A stretch of 64,000 nucleotides of DNA from positions 1,364,001-1,428,000 of the forward strand of contig NZ_CP012573.1 of assembly GCF_001280205.1 (NCBI RefSeq), read 5' to 3'. Each line of letters starts with the position of its first letter. Within the stretch, counting starts at the first letter, position 1. The stretch comes from Clavibacter capsici (GTDB lineage Bacteria > Actinomycetota > Actinomycetes > Actinomycetales > Microbacteriaceae). The translations under genes were made by a program, and so were the position numbers. Below, piece by piece: positions 9,233 through 17,437 of this stretch. The notes beneath the pieces were generated by a model. It was not told the origin of the DNA. It saw nothing but the letters and a program-made list of their open reading frames with translations, and ran no database searches.

Positions 9233-9256
9233 TCCGGCGGGCCGCCCGGCGGGTGG

Positions 9257-9459
9257 TAGCATCGACCAGCACCCGATCCAGGTCGGGTGACTACGCGTGC
9301 CCATCAGGCCTCCGCATCCACTCGGTCTCCTCCCGGCGATGAACCACGTCGCCACCAGGAGCGGATGCGCGCCGGGCACCAGGATCAGCGGTCGTCCCGA
9401 CCGCCGAGCGAACCGACGAGGCGCGCCGCGCGAGCGCGCGCCGGAACAGGAGTACGGCC
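9257..9459 (+). promoter_or_regulatory. promoter and long 5' leader of rpsB
   Basis: A TAGCAT -10 candidate (9257-9262) would start RNA near 9269. A 7-bp hairpin (9270-9276 with 9283-9289) would lie at the very 5' end. A second 7-bp stem (9420-9426 with 9436-9442) sits just before the AGGAG at 9448-9452. The leader of about 190 bases has no other gene. Confidence 0.5.
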
Positions 9460-10407
9460 ATGGCCGTCGTCACCATCCGCCAGCTGCTCGACTGCGGCGT
9501 CCACTTCGGTCACCCGAAGACGCGCTGGAACCCGAAGATGAAGCGCTTCATCTTCACCGAGCGCTCCGGCATCTACATCATCGACCTGCAGCAGTCGCTG
9601 GCCCTCATCGACAAGGCCTACGACTTCGTCAAGGAGACCGTCGCCCACGGCGGCACGATCCTCTTCGTCGGCACGAAGAAGCAGGCGCAGGAGTCCATCG
9701 CCGAGCAGGCGCAGCGCGTCGGCCAGCCCTACGTGAACCAGCGCTGGCTGGGCGGTCTGCTGACCAACTTCCAGACCGTGCACAAGCGCCTCAACCGCCT
9801 CAAGGAGCTCGACCTCGTCGACTTCGACGACACGACGCGCGGCTTCACCAAGAAGGAGCTGCTCATCCAGCGTCGCGAGCGCGACAAGCTGGAGAAGAGC
9901 CTCGGCGGCATCCGGAACCTCACCAAGACGCCGTCGGCGATGTGGGTCGTGGACACCAAGAAGGAGCACCTCGCGATCGACGAGGCGCGCAAGCTCGGCA
10001 TCCCCGTCATCGGCATCCTCGACACCAACTGCGACCCCGACGAGGTCCAGTACCCGATCCCGGGCAACGACGACGCGATCCGCTCCGTCGCGCTGCTGAC
10101 GCGCATCATCGCCGACGCCGCCGCCGAGGGCCTCATCCAGCGCCACCAGAAGCCCGACGCCGAGGGCTCCGCGCCCGCCGAGCCGCTGGCCGACTGGGAG
10201 CGCGAGCTCCTCGAGCAGGGCGACGCCGCCACGGCCGCGCTCCCCGTCGAGGAGAACGACGTCGACGCCGAGGTCTCCGCCAAGAACGAGGCGAAGTCCG
10301 AGGACGAGGTCCCCGCCCCCGTGCACGCCCCCGAGTCCGACGACGCCACCGAGGCGAAGATCGAGGCCGAGGCGACCGAGGCCGAGAAGGCTCCTGTCTC
10401 CGAGTAG
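9460..10407 (+). CDS. rpsB: 30S ribosomal protein S2
   Basis: S2 binds the 30S head-platform region late in assembly. The 315-residue product carries the family blocks [55 protein letters not shown] and [22 protein letters not shown]. The core ends near residue 235. It is followed by an acidic Ala/Glu/Asp tail of about 70 residues, which makes the protein longer than the roughly 240-260 of E. coli or Bacillus; such tails are usual in actinobacteria. AGGAG precedes the ATG. It is followed by tsf across a strong hairpin. Confidence 0.98.
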   Translation: MAVVTIRQLLDCGVHFGHPKTRWNPKMKRFIFTERSGIYIIDLQQSLALIDKAYDFVKETVAHGGTILFVGTKKQAQESIAEQAQRVGQPYVNQRWLGGLLTNFQTVHKRLNRLKELDLVDFDDTTRGFTKKELLIQRRERDKLEKSLGGIRNLTKTPSAMWVVDTKKEHLAIDEARKLGIPVIGILDTNCDPDEVQYPIPGNDDAIRSVALLTRIIADAAAEGLIQRHQKPDAEGSAPAEPLADWERELLEQGDAATAALPVEENDVDAEVSAKNEAKSEDEVPAPVHAPESDDATEAKIEAEATEAEKAPVSE

Positions 10408-10425
10408 TCCGAGCACACGCACCAT

Positions 10426-10465
10426 CCCGACGGGCGGGCGCGGGGAACCGCGTCCGCCCGTCGGG
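10426..10465 (+). terminator. rpsB-tsf intergenic hairpin
   Basis: An 18-bp stem (10426-10443 with 10448-10465, one G-T pair) closes a GGAA tetraloop of the GNRA class. A CTCTC tail follows. It is likely a partial terminator or RNA-processing hairpin inside the operon. Confidence 0.65.
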
Positions 10466-10518
10466 CTCTCACCTCCGGGAGACCCCCGGATCACCACCTA
10501 CAGAAGGAGTCCACGAGC

Positions 10519-11346
10519 ATGGCGAACTTCACTGCCGCTGACGTCAAGGAGCTGCGCGACCGCCTCGGCGCCGGCATGATGGACAGCAAGAACGCGCTGG
10601 TCGAGGCCGACGGCGACATCGAGAAGGCCATCGAGATCCTGCGTCTCAAGGGCCAGAAGGGCAACGCCAAGCGCGGCGACCGCTCCACGGCCGAGGGCCT
10701 CGTCGCCGCCAGCGAGAAGGACGGCGCCGCCACCCTCATCGAGCTCGCGTGCGAGACCGACTTCGTGGCCAAGAACGACAAGTTCATCGCGCTGTCCGAG
10801 TCCGTCCTCGCCGCCGTCGTCGCGGCCGGTGCGTCCTCCGTCGAGGAGGCCCTCCAGGCCCCCGCCGGCGAGCAGACCGTCGACCAGCTGATCAGCGACC
10901 AGGCCGCGATCCTCGGCGAGAAGATCGCGCTCCGCCGCGTCGCCCGCCTCACCGGCGAGCACCAGGAGATCTACCTCCACCGCACGTCGAAGGACCTCCC
11001 GCCCCAGGTCGGCGTCGTCGTCGACTACTCGGGCTCCGACGCGGAGACCGCGCGCAGCATCGCCCAGCACATCGCGTTCGCCAACCCGGAGTACCTCGCC
11101 CGCGAGGACGTCCCGGCGGACAAGGTCGAGGCCGAGCGCGCGATCGTCACCGAGATCTCGCGCAACGAGGGCAAGCCCGAGGCCGCCCTGCCGAAGATCA
11201 TCGAGGGTCGCCTCACCGGCTACTTCAAGCAGGTCGCGCTCCTCGAGCAGGACTACGCGAAGGACAACAAGCAGTCGGTCAAGAAGGTCGTCGAGGCCGC
11301 GGGCCTCACGGTCACGGGCTTCGCCCGCTTCAAGGTCGGCGCCTAG
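10519..11346 (+). CDS. tsf: elongation factor Ts
   Basis: Guanine nucleotide exchange factor for EF-Tu. The 275-residue product has the N-terminal UBA-like segment [17 protein letters not shown], then the EF-Tu-contacting TDFVAKND motif ([10 protein letters not shown] in the family, here [12 protein letters not shown]). Two core subdomains follow, the second with [19 protein letters not shown] clear AGAAGGAG precedes the ATG. A 14-bp terminator follows the stop, closing the rpsB-tsf unit. Confidence 0.98.
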   Translation: MANFTAADVKELRDRLGAGMMDSKNALVEADGDIEKAIEILRLKGQKGNAKRGDRSTAEGLVAASEKDGAATLIELACETDFVAKNDKFIALSESVLAAVVAAGASSVEEALQAPAGEQTVDQLISDQAAILGEKIALRRVARLTGEHQEIYLHRTSKDLPPQVGVVVDYSGSDAETARSIAQHIAFANPEYLAREDVPADKVEAERAIVTEISRNEGKPEAALPKIIEGRLTGYFKQVALLEQDYAKDNKQSVKKVVEAAGLTVTGFARFKVGA

Positions 11347-11356
11347 CACCACCACG

Positions 11357-11387
11357 GGGAGCCCGGGTCGTCTCGACCCGGGCTCCC
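11357..11387 (+). terminator. terminator after tsf
   Basis: A perfect 14-bp GC-rich stem (11357-11370 with 11374-11387) closes a TCT loop, followed by TTCTCC. Confidence 0.8.
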
Positions 11388-11449
11388 TTCTCCATGCCCG
11401 GGCGAGGACGGCGACGCGATCCGCCGTCGTCCCCGGCCGGGCGCCACAG

Positions 11450-11455
11450 TAGATT
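11450..11455 (+). promoter_or_regulatory. -10 element upstream of pyrH
   Basis: TAGATT lies about 50 bases before the pyrH ATG, giving a short leader. Confidence 0.4.
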
Positions 11456-11504
11456 GGACCGGGGCCGGATCCGGCGACCGGAACGCGAGGACGGGAACAG
11501 CACC

Positions 11505-12221
11505 ATGACCGATCAGACCACCACCCGCCGCGTCCTGCTCAAGCTCTCCGGGGAGTCCTTCGGCGGCGGTCAGATGGGCGTGGACCCGGACGTCGTCAGC
11601 GCGCTGGCCCGCGAGATCGCGGAGGCCGCGAAGACCGTCGAGGTCGCGATCGTGGTCGGCGGCGGCAACTTCTTCCGCGGCGCACAGCTCTCGCAGCGCG
11701 GCATGGACCGCGGCCGCGCCGACTACATGGGCATGCTGGGGACCGTCATGAACGCCCTCGCCCTGCAGGACTTCCTCGAGCAGGCCGGCGCCGCCACGCG
11801 CGTCCAGTCGGCCATCTCCATGACCCAGGTCGCCGAGCCCTACATCCCGCGTCGCGCCGTGCGCCACCTGGAGAAGGGCCGCATCGTCATCTTCGGCGCC
11901 GGAGCCGGTCTCCCGTACTTCTCGACCGACACGGTCGCCGCCCAGCGCGCCCTCGAGATCTCGGCCACCGAGGTGCTCGTCGCGAAGAACGGCGTCGACG
12001 GCGTCTACACGGGTGATCCGCGCACCGACTCCTCCGCCACGCTGCTCGACACGGTCACCTACCAGGACGCCCTGCAGCGCGGCCTCAAGGTCGTCGACTC
12101 GACGGCCTTCAGCCTCTGCATGGACAACGACATGAAGATGGTCGTCTTCGGCATGGAGCCGGGTGGCAACGTCACCCGCGCGATCCGGGGCGAGCGCATC
12201 GGCACCATCGTCTCCAACTGA
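11505..12221 (+). CDS. pyrH: uridylate kinase
   Basis: Phosphorylates UMP to UDP in pyrimidine nucleotide synthesis. The 238-residue product belongs to the amino-acid kinase fold. Visible motifs are [13 protein letters not shown] near the N-terminus, [28 protein letters not shown], and [13 protein letters not shown] in the nucleotide-binding half. The start is ATG 11505 (MTDQTTTRR). It lies between two terminator hairpins and so appears to be its own transcription unit, followed by frr as in most bacteria. Confidence 0.97.
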   Translation: MTDQTTTRRVLLKLSGESFGGGQMGVDPDVVSALAREIAEAAKTVEVAIVVGGGNFFRGAQLSQRGMDRGRADYMGMLGTVMNALALQDFLEQAGAATRVQSAISMTQVAEPYIPRRAVRHLEKGRIVIFGAGAGLPYFSTDTVAAQRALEISATEVLVAKNGVDGVYTGDPRTDSSATLLDTVTYQDALQRGLKVVDSTAFSLCMDNDMKMVVFGMEPGGNVTRAIRGERIGTIVSN

Positions 12222-12235
12222 CGACCGGCGCGCAG

Positions 12236-12265
12236 GTGCCGCGCGGCCGGACGGCCGCTCGGCAC
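12236..12265 (+). terminator. terminator after pyrH
   Basis: A 14-position stem with one mismatch (12236-12249 with 12252-12265) sits 15 bases after the pyrH stop. Confidence 0.6.
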
Positions 12266-12287
12266 CGGTGCGCCTCCCCATCCGCGT

Positions 12288-12293
12288 TAAGAT
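12288..12293 (+). promoter_or_regulatory. -10 element of frr
   Basis: TAAGAT lies downstream of the pyrH terminator and about 40 bases before the frr start. AAGGAG is in the leader. Confidence 0.5.
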
Positions 12294-12335
12294 CGACCGG
12301 GCGCCCACCGCGCCCGCGCTACCGAAGGAGATCCC

Positions 12336-12893
12336 GTGACCGTCGCCGAAGTCCTCGCAGATGCCCGAGACCGGATGGGCAAGGCCGTCGAGTCGGTGAA
12401 GGAGGACTTCGGCACCGTGCGCACGGGCCGTGCCAACCCCGCCCTCTTCCAGAAGGTCATGGTCGAGTACTACGGCAGCCCCACGCCGCTCGGCCAGCTC
12501 GCGAGCATGAACAACCCCGAGGCGCGCACGCTCATCGTCACGCCCTACGACAAGACGGCCCTCAAGGAGATCGAGAAGGCCCTCGTCAACGTGCCGAACC
12601 TCAGCGCCACCGTCGGCAACGACGGCGAGATGGTGCGTCTCACGCTCCCCGAGCTGACGGAGGACCGTCGCAAGGAGTTCGTGAAGATCGTGCGCGGCAA
12701 GGCGGAGGAGGGGCGCGTCAGCGTCCGCAACGTCCGTCGCCGCTCGAAGGACGAGCTGGACGCGCTCAAGGGCGAGGTCGGCGACGACGAGGTCGCGCGC
12801 GGCGAGAAGGAGCTCGAGGCCCTCACCAAGACGCACACCGACCAGGTCGACGACGCGCTGAAGCGCAAAGAGACCGAACTCCTCGAGGTCTAG
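12336..12893 (+). CDS. frr: ribosome recycling factor
   Basis: Releases ribosomes from mRNA after termination, together with EF-G. The 185-residue product matches family length. It has [25 protein letters not shown] near the N-terminus, the hinge region with [15 protein letters not shown], and the basic [15 protein letters not shown] helix. Start GTG 12336 follows AAGGAG. The stop abuts the GTG of cdsA with no gap. Confidence 0.98.
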   Translation: MTVAEVLADARDRMGKAVESVKEDFGTVRTGRANPALFQKVMVEYYGSPTPLGQLASMNNPEARTLIVTPYDKTALKEIEKALVNVPNLSATVGNDGEMVRLTLPELTEDRRKEFVKIVRGKAEEGRVSVRNVRRRSKDELDALKGEVGDDEVARGEKELEALTKTHTDQVDDALKRKETELLEV

Positions 12894-13934
12894 GTGCCAC
12901 GCCCCGAGGATCCCGCCGAGCGGGCGCCCGTCGTCCCGCCCGCCGCGGGACCCGACGGCGCCCCTCGGATCCGCCGGCACCGCGGCCGCGTGACGCGCGC
13001 CGAGTTCGAGGCGCAGGTGCAGGCGACCCGTGCCGACCTCACCGCGCAGGTCCGCGCGACCCGCGCCTCCCTCGAGGCGACGAACGACCGCATCAACGCC
13101 CGCACGGGACGCAACCTGCTGTTCGCGGTGTCCGTCGGCCTCCTGCTCGGCGGCGTCGTGCTCGTCAGCCTCGTCGTGGTCAAGGAGCTGTTCCTGCTCA
13201 TCGCCGCGGCGCTCATCGCGTTCACGGCGTACGAGCTGGCCACGGCGCTCCGCCAGGCCGGCCGTCGGGTCCCGCGCGTCGGCTCGGTCATCGCGTGCGT
13301 CGCGCTGCTGCCGATCACGTACTTCGGCCGTCCGGACGGCCAGTGGCTGGGGCTCCTCGGCGCCATGGCCTTCCTCGCCGCATGGAGGGTCGTCGAGCAG
13401 GCCGTGCCCGCGCGTCGGACGTCGGCGCGCGCGCTCGTCGGCGACATCGGATCGAGCCTCTTCCTGCTCGCCTACGTCGGGCTCCTCGGCTCGTTCGCGG
13501 TGCTGCTCACGGCGGGCGACGGCGGGGAGTGGTGGACGCTCGCGTTCCTCATCCTCGTGATCTGCTGCGACACCGGTGCCTACGTCGCCGGCCTCAACTT
13601 CGGCAAGCACCCGATGGCGCCCACCATCAGCCCGAAGAAGACGTGGGAGGGCTTCGCCGGCGCGGTGGTCGCGGCGGTGGTCGCCGGCGTCCTGCTCTCG
13701 CTGTTCATGATCCATCAGGACTGGTGGTTCGGGATCGTGCTCGGGCTCGTCATCGTCGTGACGGCGACGCTGGGCGACCTCGCCGAGTCGCTCATGAAGC
13801 GCGACCTCGGCGTGAAGGACATCAGCTCCTGGCTGCCCGGCCACGGAGGCTTCCTCGACCGGCTCGACTCGGTCCTGCCGTCCGCCGCGGTGGCCTATGC
13901 GCTGTTCCTCATCGTCACGGGCGGCACCTCGTAG
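12894..13934 (+). CDS. cdsA: phosphatidate cytidylyltransferase
   Basis: Makes CDP-diacylglycerol from phosphatidate and CTP, the branch point of phospholipid synthesis. A hydrophilic head of about 75 residues with a short helical RAEFEAQVQATRADLTAQVRATR repeat (QVQATRA/QVRATRA) precedes about eight membrane helices. The C-terminal CDP-diglyceride synthetase signature is clear: SPKKTWEGFAG and, near the end, DLAESLMKRDLGVKDISSWL then PGHGGFLDRLDS. The soluble head makes it longer (346) than the usual 270-300. GTG 12894 is directly after the frr stop. Confidence 0.95.
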   Translation: MPRPEDPAERAPVVPPAAGPDGAPRIRRHRGRVTRAEFEAQVQATRADLTAQVRATRASLEATNDRINARTGRNLLFAVSVGLLLGGVVLVSLVVVKELFLLIAAALIAFTAYELATALRQAGRRVPRVGSVIACVALLPITYFGRPDGQWLGLLGAMAFLAAWRVVEQAVPARRTSARALVGDIGSSLFLLAYVGLLGSFAVLLTAGDGGEWWTLAFLILVICCDTGAYVAGLNFGKHPMAPTISPKKTWEGFAGAVVAAVVAGVLLSLFMIHQDWWFGIVLGLVIVVTATLGDLAESLMKRDLGVKDISSWLPGHGGFLDRLDSVLPSAAVAYALFLIVTGGTS

Positions 13935-13937
13935 GAT
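13932..13937 (+). promoter_or_regulatory. -10 element of the small DivIVA-like gene
   Basis: TAGGAT overlaps the end of cdsA, with seven bases before the ATG at 13945. Confidence 0.5.
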
Positions 13938-13944
13938 GTCCCGG

Positions 13945-14490
13945 ATGACCACCACCTTCCCGAGCGCGGGACGCCGCGAGCGCGGCTACGACCCGGACCA
14001 GGTCGACGCCTTCCTGCGCGACGCGCGCCGCTGCTACGACGACGAGGCCGACCGGTCGCTGACCTCCGAGACCATCCGCCGGGTCTCCTTCGACATGCGC
14101 CGCGGGGGCTACTCCGCCGCCGCGGTGGACCGCGTGCTGGAGCGCCTCGAGGACGCCTTCGCCGTGCGCGAGCGCGACCGCACCGTGGCGCGCGTGGGCG
14201 AGGACGCGTGGAACGCCGAGGCCCGACGTGCCGCCCAGGAGATCCTCGACCGGGTCAGCCGGCCCGCGGGGGAGCGGTTCGACCGGGCCGGCCTCCTGAC
14301 CACCGGCTACGACCGCCGCGAGGTGGACCGCTTCGCCGACCGCGTCGCCAAGTACTTCCGGGGGACCAAGCCCATGAGCGTCGACGACGTGCGCACGGTG
14401 GCCTTCCACCCGCGCCGCGGCGGATACCGCGAGGCGCAGGTCGACCTGCTGCTGGACGCGGTCATCGACGTCATGAACGCCGTCCGCTGA
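13945..14490 (+). CDS. DivIVA-domain protein with duplicated module
   Basis: A 181-residue soluble protein built from two copies of a roughly 60-residue module. Each copy has a GYDxxxVDxF motif, then about 30 residues, then IRxVxF/VRTVAF and an RRGGYxxAxVDxxL motif. The copies are at about residues 13-72 and 112-172. GYxxxEVD-type motifs are characteristic of DivIVA N-terminal domains, which recognise curved membrane. A polar or septal role is therefore possible but unproven. There is no long coiled coil. An in-frame ATG at 13936 would add three residues. The TAGGAT spacing argues for 13945 on a leaderless message. Confidence 0.8.
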   Translation: MTTTFPSAGRRERGYDPDQVDAFLRDARRCYDDEADRSLTSETIRRVSFDMRRGGYSAAAVDRVLERLEDAFAVRERDRTVARVGEDAWNAEARRAAQEILDRVSRPAGERFDRAGLLTTGYDRREVDRFADRVAKYFRGTKPMSVDDVRTVAFHPRRGGYREAQVDLLLDAVIDVMNAVR

Positions 14491-14565
14491 GCCGGGACCG
14501 CGCCTCCTCCCCGCCGTCCCTGCCTGGCAGGACGCCCCCGAAACCGGCCAGGAGTCGCCATCCGG

Positions 14566-14583
14566 GTAACGGTTGGGTAAAGT
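14566..14583 (+). promoter_or_regulatory. direct repeat and -10 upstream of transglycosylase
   Basis: GTAAC (14566) and GTAAA (14577) lie 11 bases apart and overlap a TAAAGT -10 candidate (14578-14583). The arrangement resembles GTAAC-type direct-repeat sites reported for the MtrA regulator of cell-wall genes in other actinobacteria; that link is inference. Confidence 0.35.
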
Positions 14584-14594
14584 CGTCCGAAGCC

Positions 14595-15302
14595 ATGGGT
14601 AGACACACGAACGTCCTCGCTCCTCGCCAGCCGCTCACCGCCGCTGCGAGGCCCGCTCCTCGTCGCCGCTCCGCGTTCTCGCGCGTGGCCGCCCCCACCG
14701 TCGCGTTCGGTGCCGCTGCCGCCTTCATGCTCGTGAACGTCGTGGATCCCACGTCGGGCGCGGTCGCGAACCCGCAGTACCAGGAGTACCAGGCCACCGT
14801 CGCGCAGCTCGCCCGAGCCGACGCGCAGAGCCTGTCGGTGGCCACCGCGGACACCGCCGTCGAGATCGAGCCCGGGTTCGAGTCGGTCGCGCCGCCGCCG
14901 CCCCCGCCGCCGCCCGTCGTCCCGAGCGCCCCGTCCGCCGGCTCGGGCGCCAAGTCGTCCGGCGGTGCCGGAGGGGGAGGCGGAGCCATCGCCGTCCCCG
15001 ACCCGGGCAGCGCGAAGGGCATCGCCCGCAGCATCCTCGCGTCGCAGGGCATGGGTGACGACCAGTACGCCTGCCTCGACTACCTGTGGACCAAGGAGTC
15101 CGGCTGGCGGGTGAACGCCTACAACCCGAGCGGCGCCTACGGCATCCCGCAGGCCCTCCCCGGCAGCAAGATGGCGTCCGTCGGGGCCGACTGGCAGACC
15201 AACCCGGCCACGCAGATCACCTGGGGCCTGCAGTACATCGACTCGCGCTACGGCTCCCCCTGCGGAGCGAAGGCGCACAGCGTCCTGAAGAACTGGTACT
15301 GA
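14595..15302 (+). CDS. secreted transglycosylase-like cell-wall protein
   Basis: A 235-residue exported protein. A basic head and a hydrophobic segment (about residues 30-50) form a signal peptide or anchor. A linker with a poly-proline run and a Gly-rich stretch (about residues 98-130) follows. The C-terminal 90 residues resemble the lysozyme-like fold of aggregation-promoting-factor and transglycosylase proteins: YACLDYLWTKESGW with the catalytic Glu, NPSGAYGIPQALPGSKM, then ITWGLQYIDSRYGSP. It probably remodels peptidoglycan. The start is ATG 14595. Confidence 0.88.
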   Translation: MGRHTNVLAPRQPLTAAARPAPRRRSAFSRVAAPTVAFGAAAAFMLVNVVDPTSGAVANPQYQEYQATVAQLARADAQSLSVATADTAVEIEPGFESVAPPPPPPPPVVPSAPSAGSGAKSSGGAGGGGGAIAVPDPGSAKGIARSILASQGMGDDQYACLDYLWTKESGWRVNAYNPSGAYGIPQALPGSKMASVGADWQTNPATQITWGLQYIDSRYGSPCGAKAHSVLKNWY

Positions 15303-15326
15303 CCACGGCGGAGCCCGCCGGGTCGT

Positions 15327-15344
15327 CGGCGCCCCCGGGCGTCG
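15327..15344 (+). terminator. possible terminator after transglycosylase
   Basis: An 8-bp stem (15327-15334 with 15337-15344, one G-T pair) with a very tight loop and no T tract. Confidence 0.35.
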
Positions 15345-15363
15345 GCGCGGCCGCGTGCGGGGC

Positions 15364-15369
15364 TAGCCT
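15364..15369 (+). promoter_or_regulatory. -10 element of the antiporter gene, leaderless geometry
   Basis: TAGCCT, six bases, then ATG 15376. Confidence 0.5.
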
Positions 15370-15375
15370 CTGAGC

Positions 15376-17106
15376 ATGGACTACGCGGCTCTCGGCGTCG
15401 CCGGGATCGCGACCCTCGTGGCCGTCACGCTCCTCGCGCGCCGGATCCGCGTCGCCACCCCGCTCGTGCTGGTCCTGGTCGGCGTCGGGGTGTCGTTCCT
15501 GCCCGGCGTGCCGCCCGTCGAGGTGCCGCCCGAGCTGATCCTGTCGGGGGTCCTGCCGCCGCTCCTCTACGGGGCGGCCGTGACGGTGCCGCTCGTCGAC
15601 CTCCGGCGCAACCTCCGCACGATCGTCAGCCTGTCGGTGGTGCTGGTCCTCGTCTCGGCCTTCGGCATCGGCCTTTTGATCTACGCGCTGTTCCCGGACC
15701 TGTCCTTCGCGGGGGCCCTCGCCCTCGGCGCGGTCGTCAGCCCGCCCGACGCCGTGGCGGCCACGAGCATCGCCCGCCGTCTCGGCCTGCCGCCGCGGCT
15801 CGTCACGGTCCTCGAGGGGGAGGGCCTGGTGAACGACGCCACCGCGCTCGTCCTGCTGCGCACCTCCATCGCCGCGGTCGGCGCGACCGTCGACCTCTGG
15901 CAGGCGGCCGGCGGCTTCGTCCTGTCCGCGGTCTGCGCGCTCGCGATCGGCATCGTCGTCGGCGTGATCACCACCGAGGTGCGGCGCCGGCTCGACGACC
16001 CCGTGCTCGACACCGCGATCTCCTTCGCCGTGCCGTTCGTCGCGTTCATCCCGGCGGAGGAGGTCGGCGCGTCCGGCGTGCTCGCCGTGGTCGCCGCGGG
16101 CATCTGGTCGGGGCACCGCAGCGCATCGACGCTGTCGGCGCAGTCGCGCATCAACGAGCGGCTGAACTGGCGCACGGTGCTCTTCCTGCTGGAGAACGGC
16201 GTCTTCCTCGTGATGGGCCTCGAGCTCCGCGACATCGTCGACGAGGTGCACGAGGCCGACCTCGGCGTCGGGACGGCGGTCGCGTACGGGGTGCTCACGC
16301 TCGTGGTGCTGACGCTGATCCGCTTCGGGTTCCTCGTGCCGCTGCTCCTCGGCCTGCGCCGTCACGAGGAGCACGCGGCGGAGCGCACGCGCCGCGTGCG
16401 CCGCGGGCTCGAGCGCCTGCGCCGGGCCCGTGGGGGCGACCGACCGTCGCGCCGGGAGCGGGCGGCCGCGCGGATCCTCCGGCGCCGACGCGCGGACCAC
16501 CAGGCGCTGCGCTCCCAGGGCCTCGGCTGGCGCGGCGGCCTCGTCCTCGGCTGGGCGGGCATGCGCGGCGTGGTGACGCTCGCGGCGGCGCAGTCGCTCC
16601 CGTCGGGGACCCCCTACCGGGCGCAGCTCGTGCTCATCGCGTTCACGGTCGCGATCGTGTCGCTCCTCGTCAACGGCGGCACGCTGCCAGCGGTCATCCG
16701 CGTGAGCGGGATCCGCGGCAGCGACGCCGTCGAGGACCAGCGGCAGCTCGCGGAGCTGGTCGCGGAGCTCGCGGACGCCGGGATCCGCGCCGTGGACGAG
16801 GGCGTGCGGCAGCTGCCCGAGGGGACCGTCGTGGACGACGAGGTCGTCGAGCGCGTCCGCCGCGACACGGCGATGAAGGCCGAGTGGGTGAGCGAGCGCG
16901 CCGAGGCCATGGCGGCCGACGACGGCGCCCCGATCACGCCGCGCGCCGCGTACCTGCTGCTCCGGCGCCACGTCCTCGACGCCGAGCGCGCGGCCCTCCT
17001 CGAGGCGCGCGGCACGGGGGAGCACCCGTCGCGGGTGCTGGCCCGGGCGCAGCGCATGCTCGACCAGGAGGAGGCGCGGCTGGGCCGTCAGGCCGATGCC
17101 GGCTGA
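15376..17106 (+). CDS. CPA1-type Na+/H+ antiporter
   Basis: A 576-residue cation/proton antiporter of the CPA1 (NhaP/YjcE) family, exchanging Na+ or K+ for H+ at the plasma membrane. About 12 membrane helices span residues 1-430. The family motifs are GAVVSPPDAVAATSIARRLGLP and LEGEGLVNDATALVLL, the latter with the ND pair at the ion site. A basic Arg-rich cytoplasmic insert (about residues 333-375) precedes the final helices. An acidic soluble C-terminal tail of about 130 residues may be regulatory. No Shine-Dalgarno site is seen before the ATG. Confidence 0.92.
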   Translation: MDYAALGVAGIATLVAVTLLARRIRVATPLVLVLVGVGVSFLPGVPPVEVPPELILSGVLPPLLYGAAVTVPLVDLRRNLRTIVSLSVVLVLVSAFGIGLLIYALFPDLSFAGALALGAVVSPPDAVAATSIARRLGLPPRLVTVLEGEGLVNDATALVLLRTSIAAVGATVDLWQAAGGFVLSAVCALAIGIVVGVITTEVRRRLDDPVLDTAISFAVPFVAFIPAEEVGASGVLAVVAAGIWSGHRSASTLSAQSRINERLNWRTVLFLLENGVFLVMGLELRDIVDEVHEADLGVGTAVAYGVLTLVVLTLIRFGFLVPLLLGLRRHEEHAAERTRRVRRGLERLRRARGGDRPSRRERAAARILRRRRADHQALRSQGLGWRGGLVLGWAGMRGVVTLAAAQSLPSGTPYRAQLVLIAFTVAIVSLLVNGGTLPAVIRVSGIRGSDAVEDQRQLAELVAELADAGIRAVDEGVRQLPEGTVVDDEVVERVRRDTAMKAEWVSERAEAMAADDGAPITPRAAYLLLRRHVLDAERAALLEARGTGEHPSRVLARAQRMLDQEEARLGRQADAG

Positions 17107-17128
17107 CGGGGCGGCGCGCGACGCGGCC

Positions 17129-17134
17129 TAGGAT
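17129..17134 (+). promoter_or_regulatory. -10 element of the small Cys/His protein gene
   Basis: TAGGAT, six bases, then ATG 17141. Confidence 0.55.
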
Positions 17135-17140
17135 CGGATC

Positions 17141-17437
17141 ATGCCGCGCAGCAACCGACCCCGGGGGAGACGCCGCCCGGTGGACGACGACGAGGACGTG
17201 CTGACGCGCCTCCTCAGCGGCTCGCAGCAGACGGAGACCCGGCGCGGCCGCGTCTGGAACGTGCAGCCCGTCTCGGCCGCACGAGCGCTCAAGGTCTACC
17301 GCTGCCCCGGCTGCGCGCTCGACATCGAACCCGGCCACGCGCACGTCGTGGCGTGGCGCGCCGACGGCATGATGGGCGAGCAGAGCGACCTCGCCGCACG
17401 CCGCCACTGGCACACCCACTGCTGGAAGGTCTCATGA
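17141..17437 (+). CDS. small Cys/His conserved hypothetical protein
   Basis: A 98-residue soluble protein with a basic N-terminus and an acidic DDDED stretch. It has a CPGC knuckle at C55/C58 and a C-terminal HWHTHCW cluster (H91, H93, C94), plus H66/H68 between. The spacing suggests a zinc ribbon-like fold, possibly nucleic-acid binding; this is inference. Homologues are common in Microbacteriaceae and are often labelled ATP/GTP-binding, for which I see no nucleotide-binding motif. Its stop overlaps the start of the downstream hydrolase (ATGA). Confidence 0.75.
   Translation: MPRSNRPRGRRRPVDDDEDVLTRLLSGSQQTETRRGRVWNVQPVSAARALKVYRCPGCALDIEPGHAHVVAWRADGMMGEQSDLAARRHWHTHCWKVS

Noticed and set aside
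17141-17437. ATP/GTP-binding function for the small Cys/His protein
   Set aside because: No Walker A or other nucleotide motif is present in its 98 residues.
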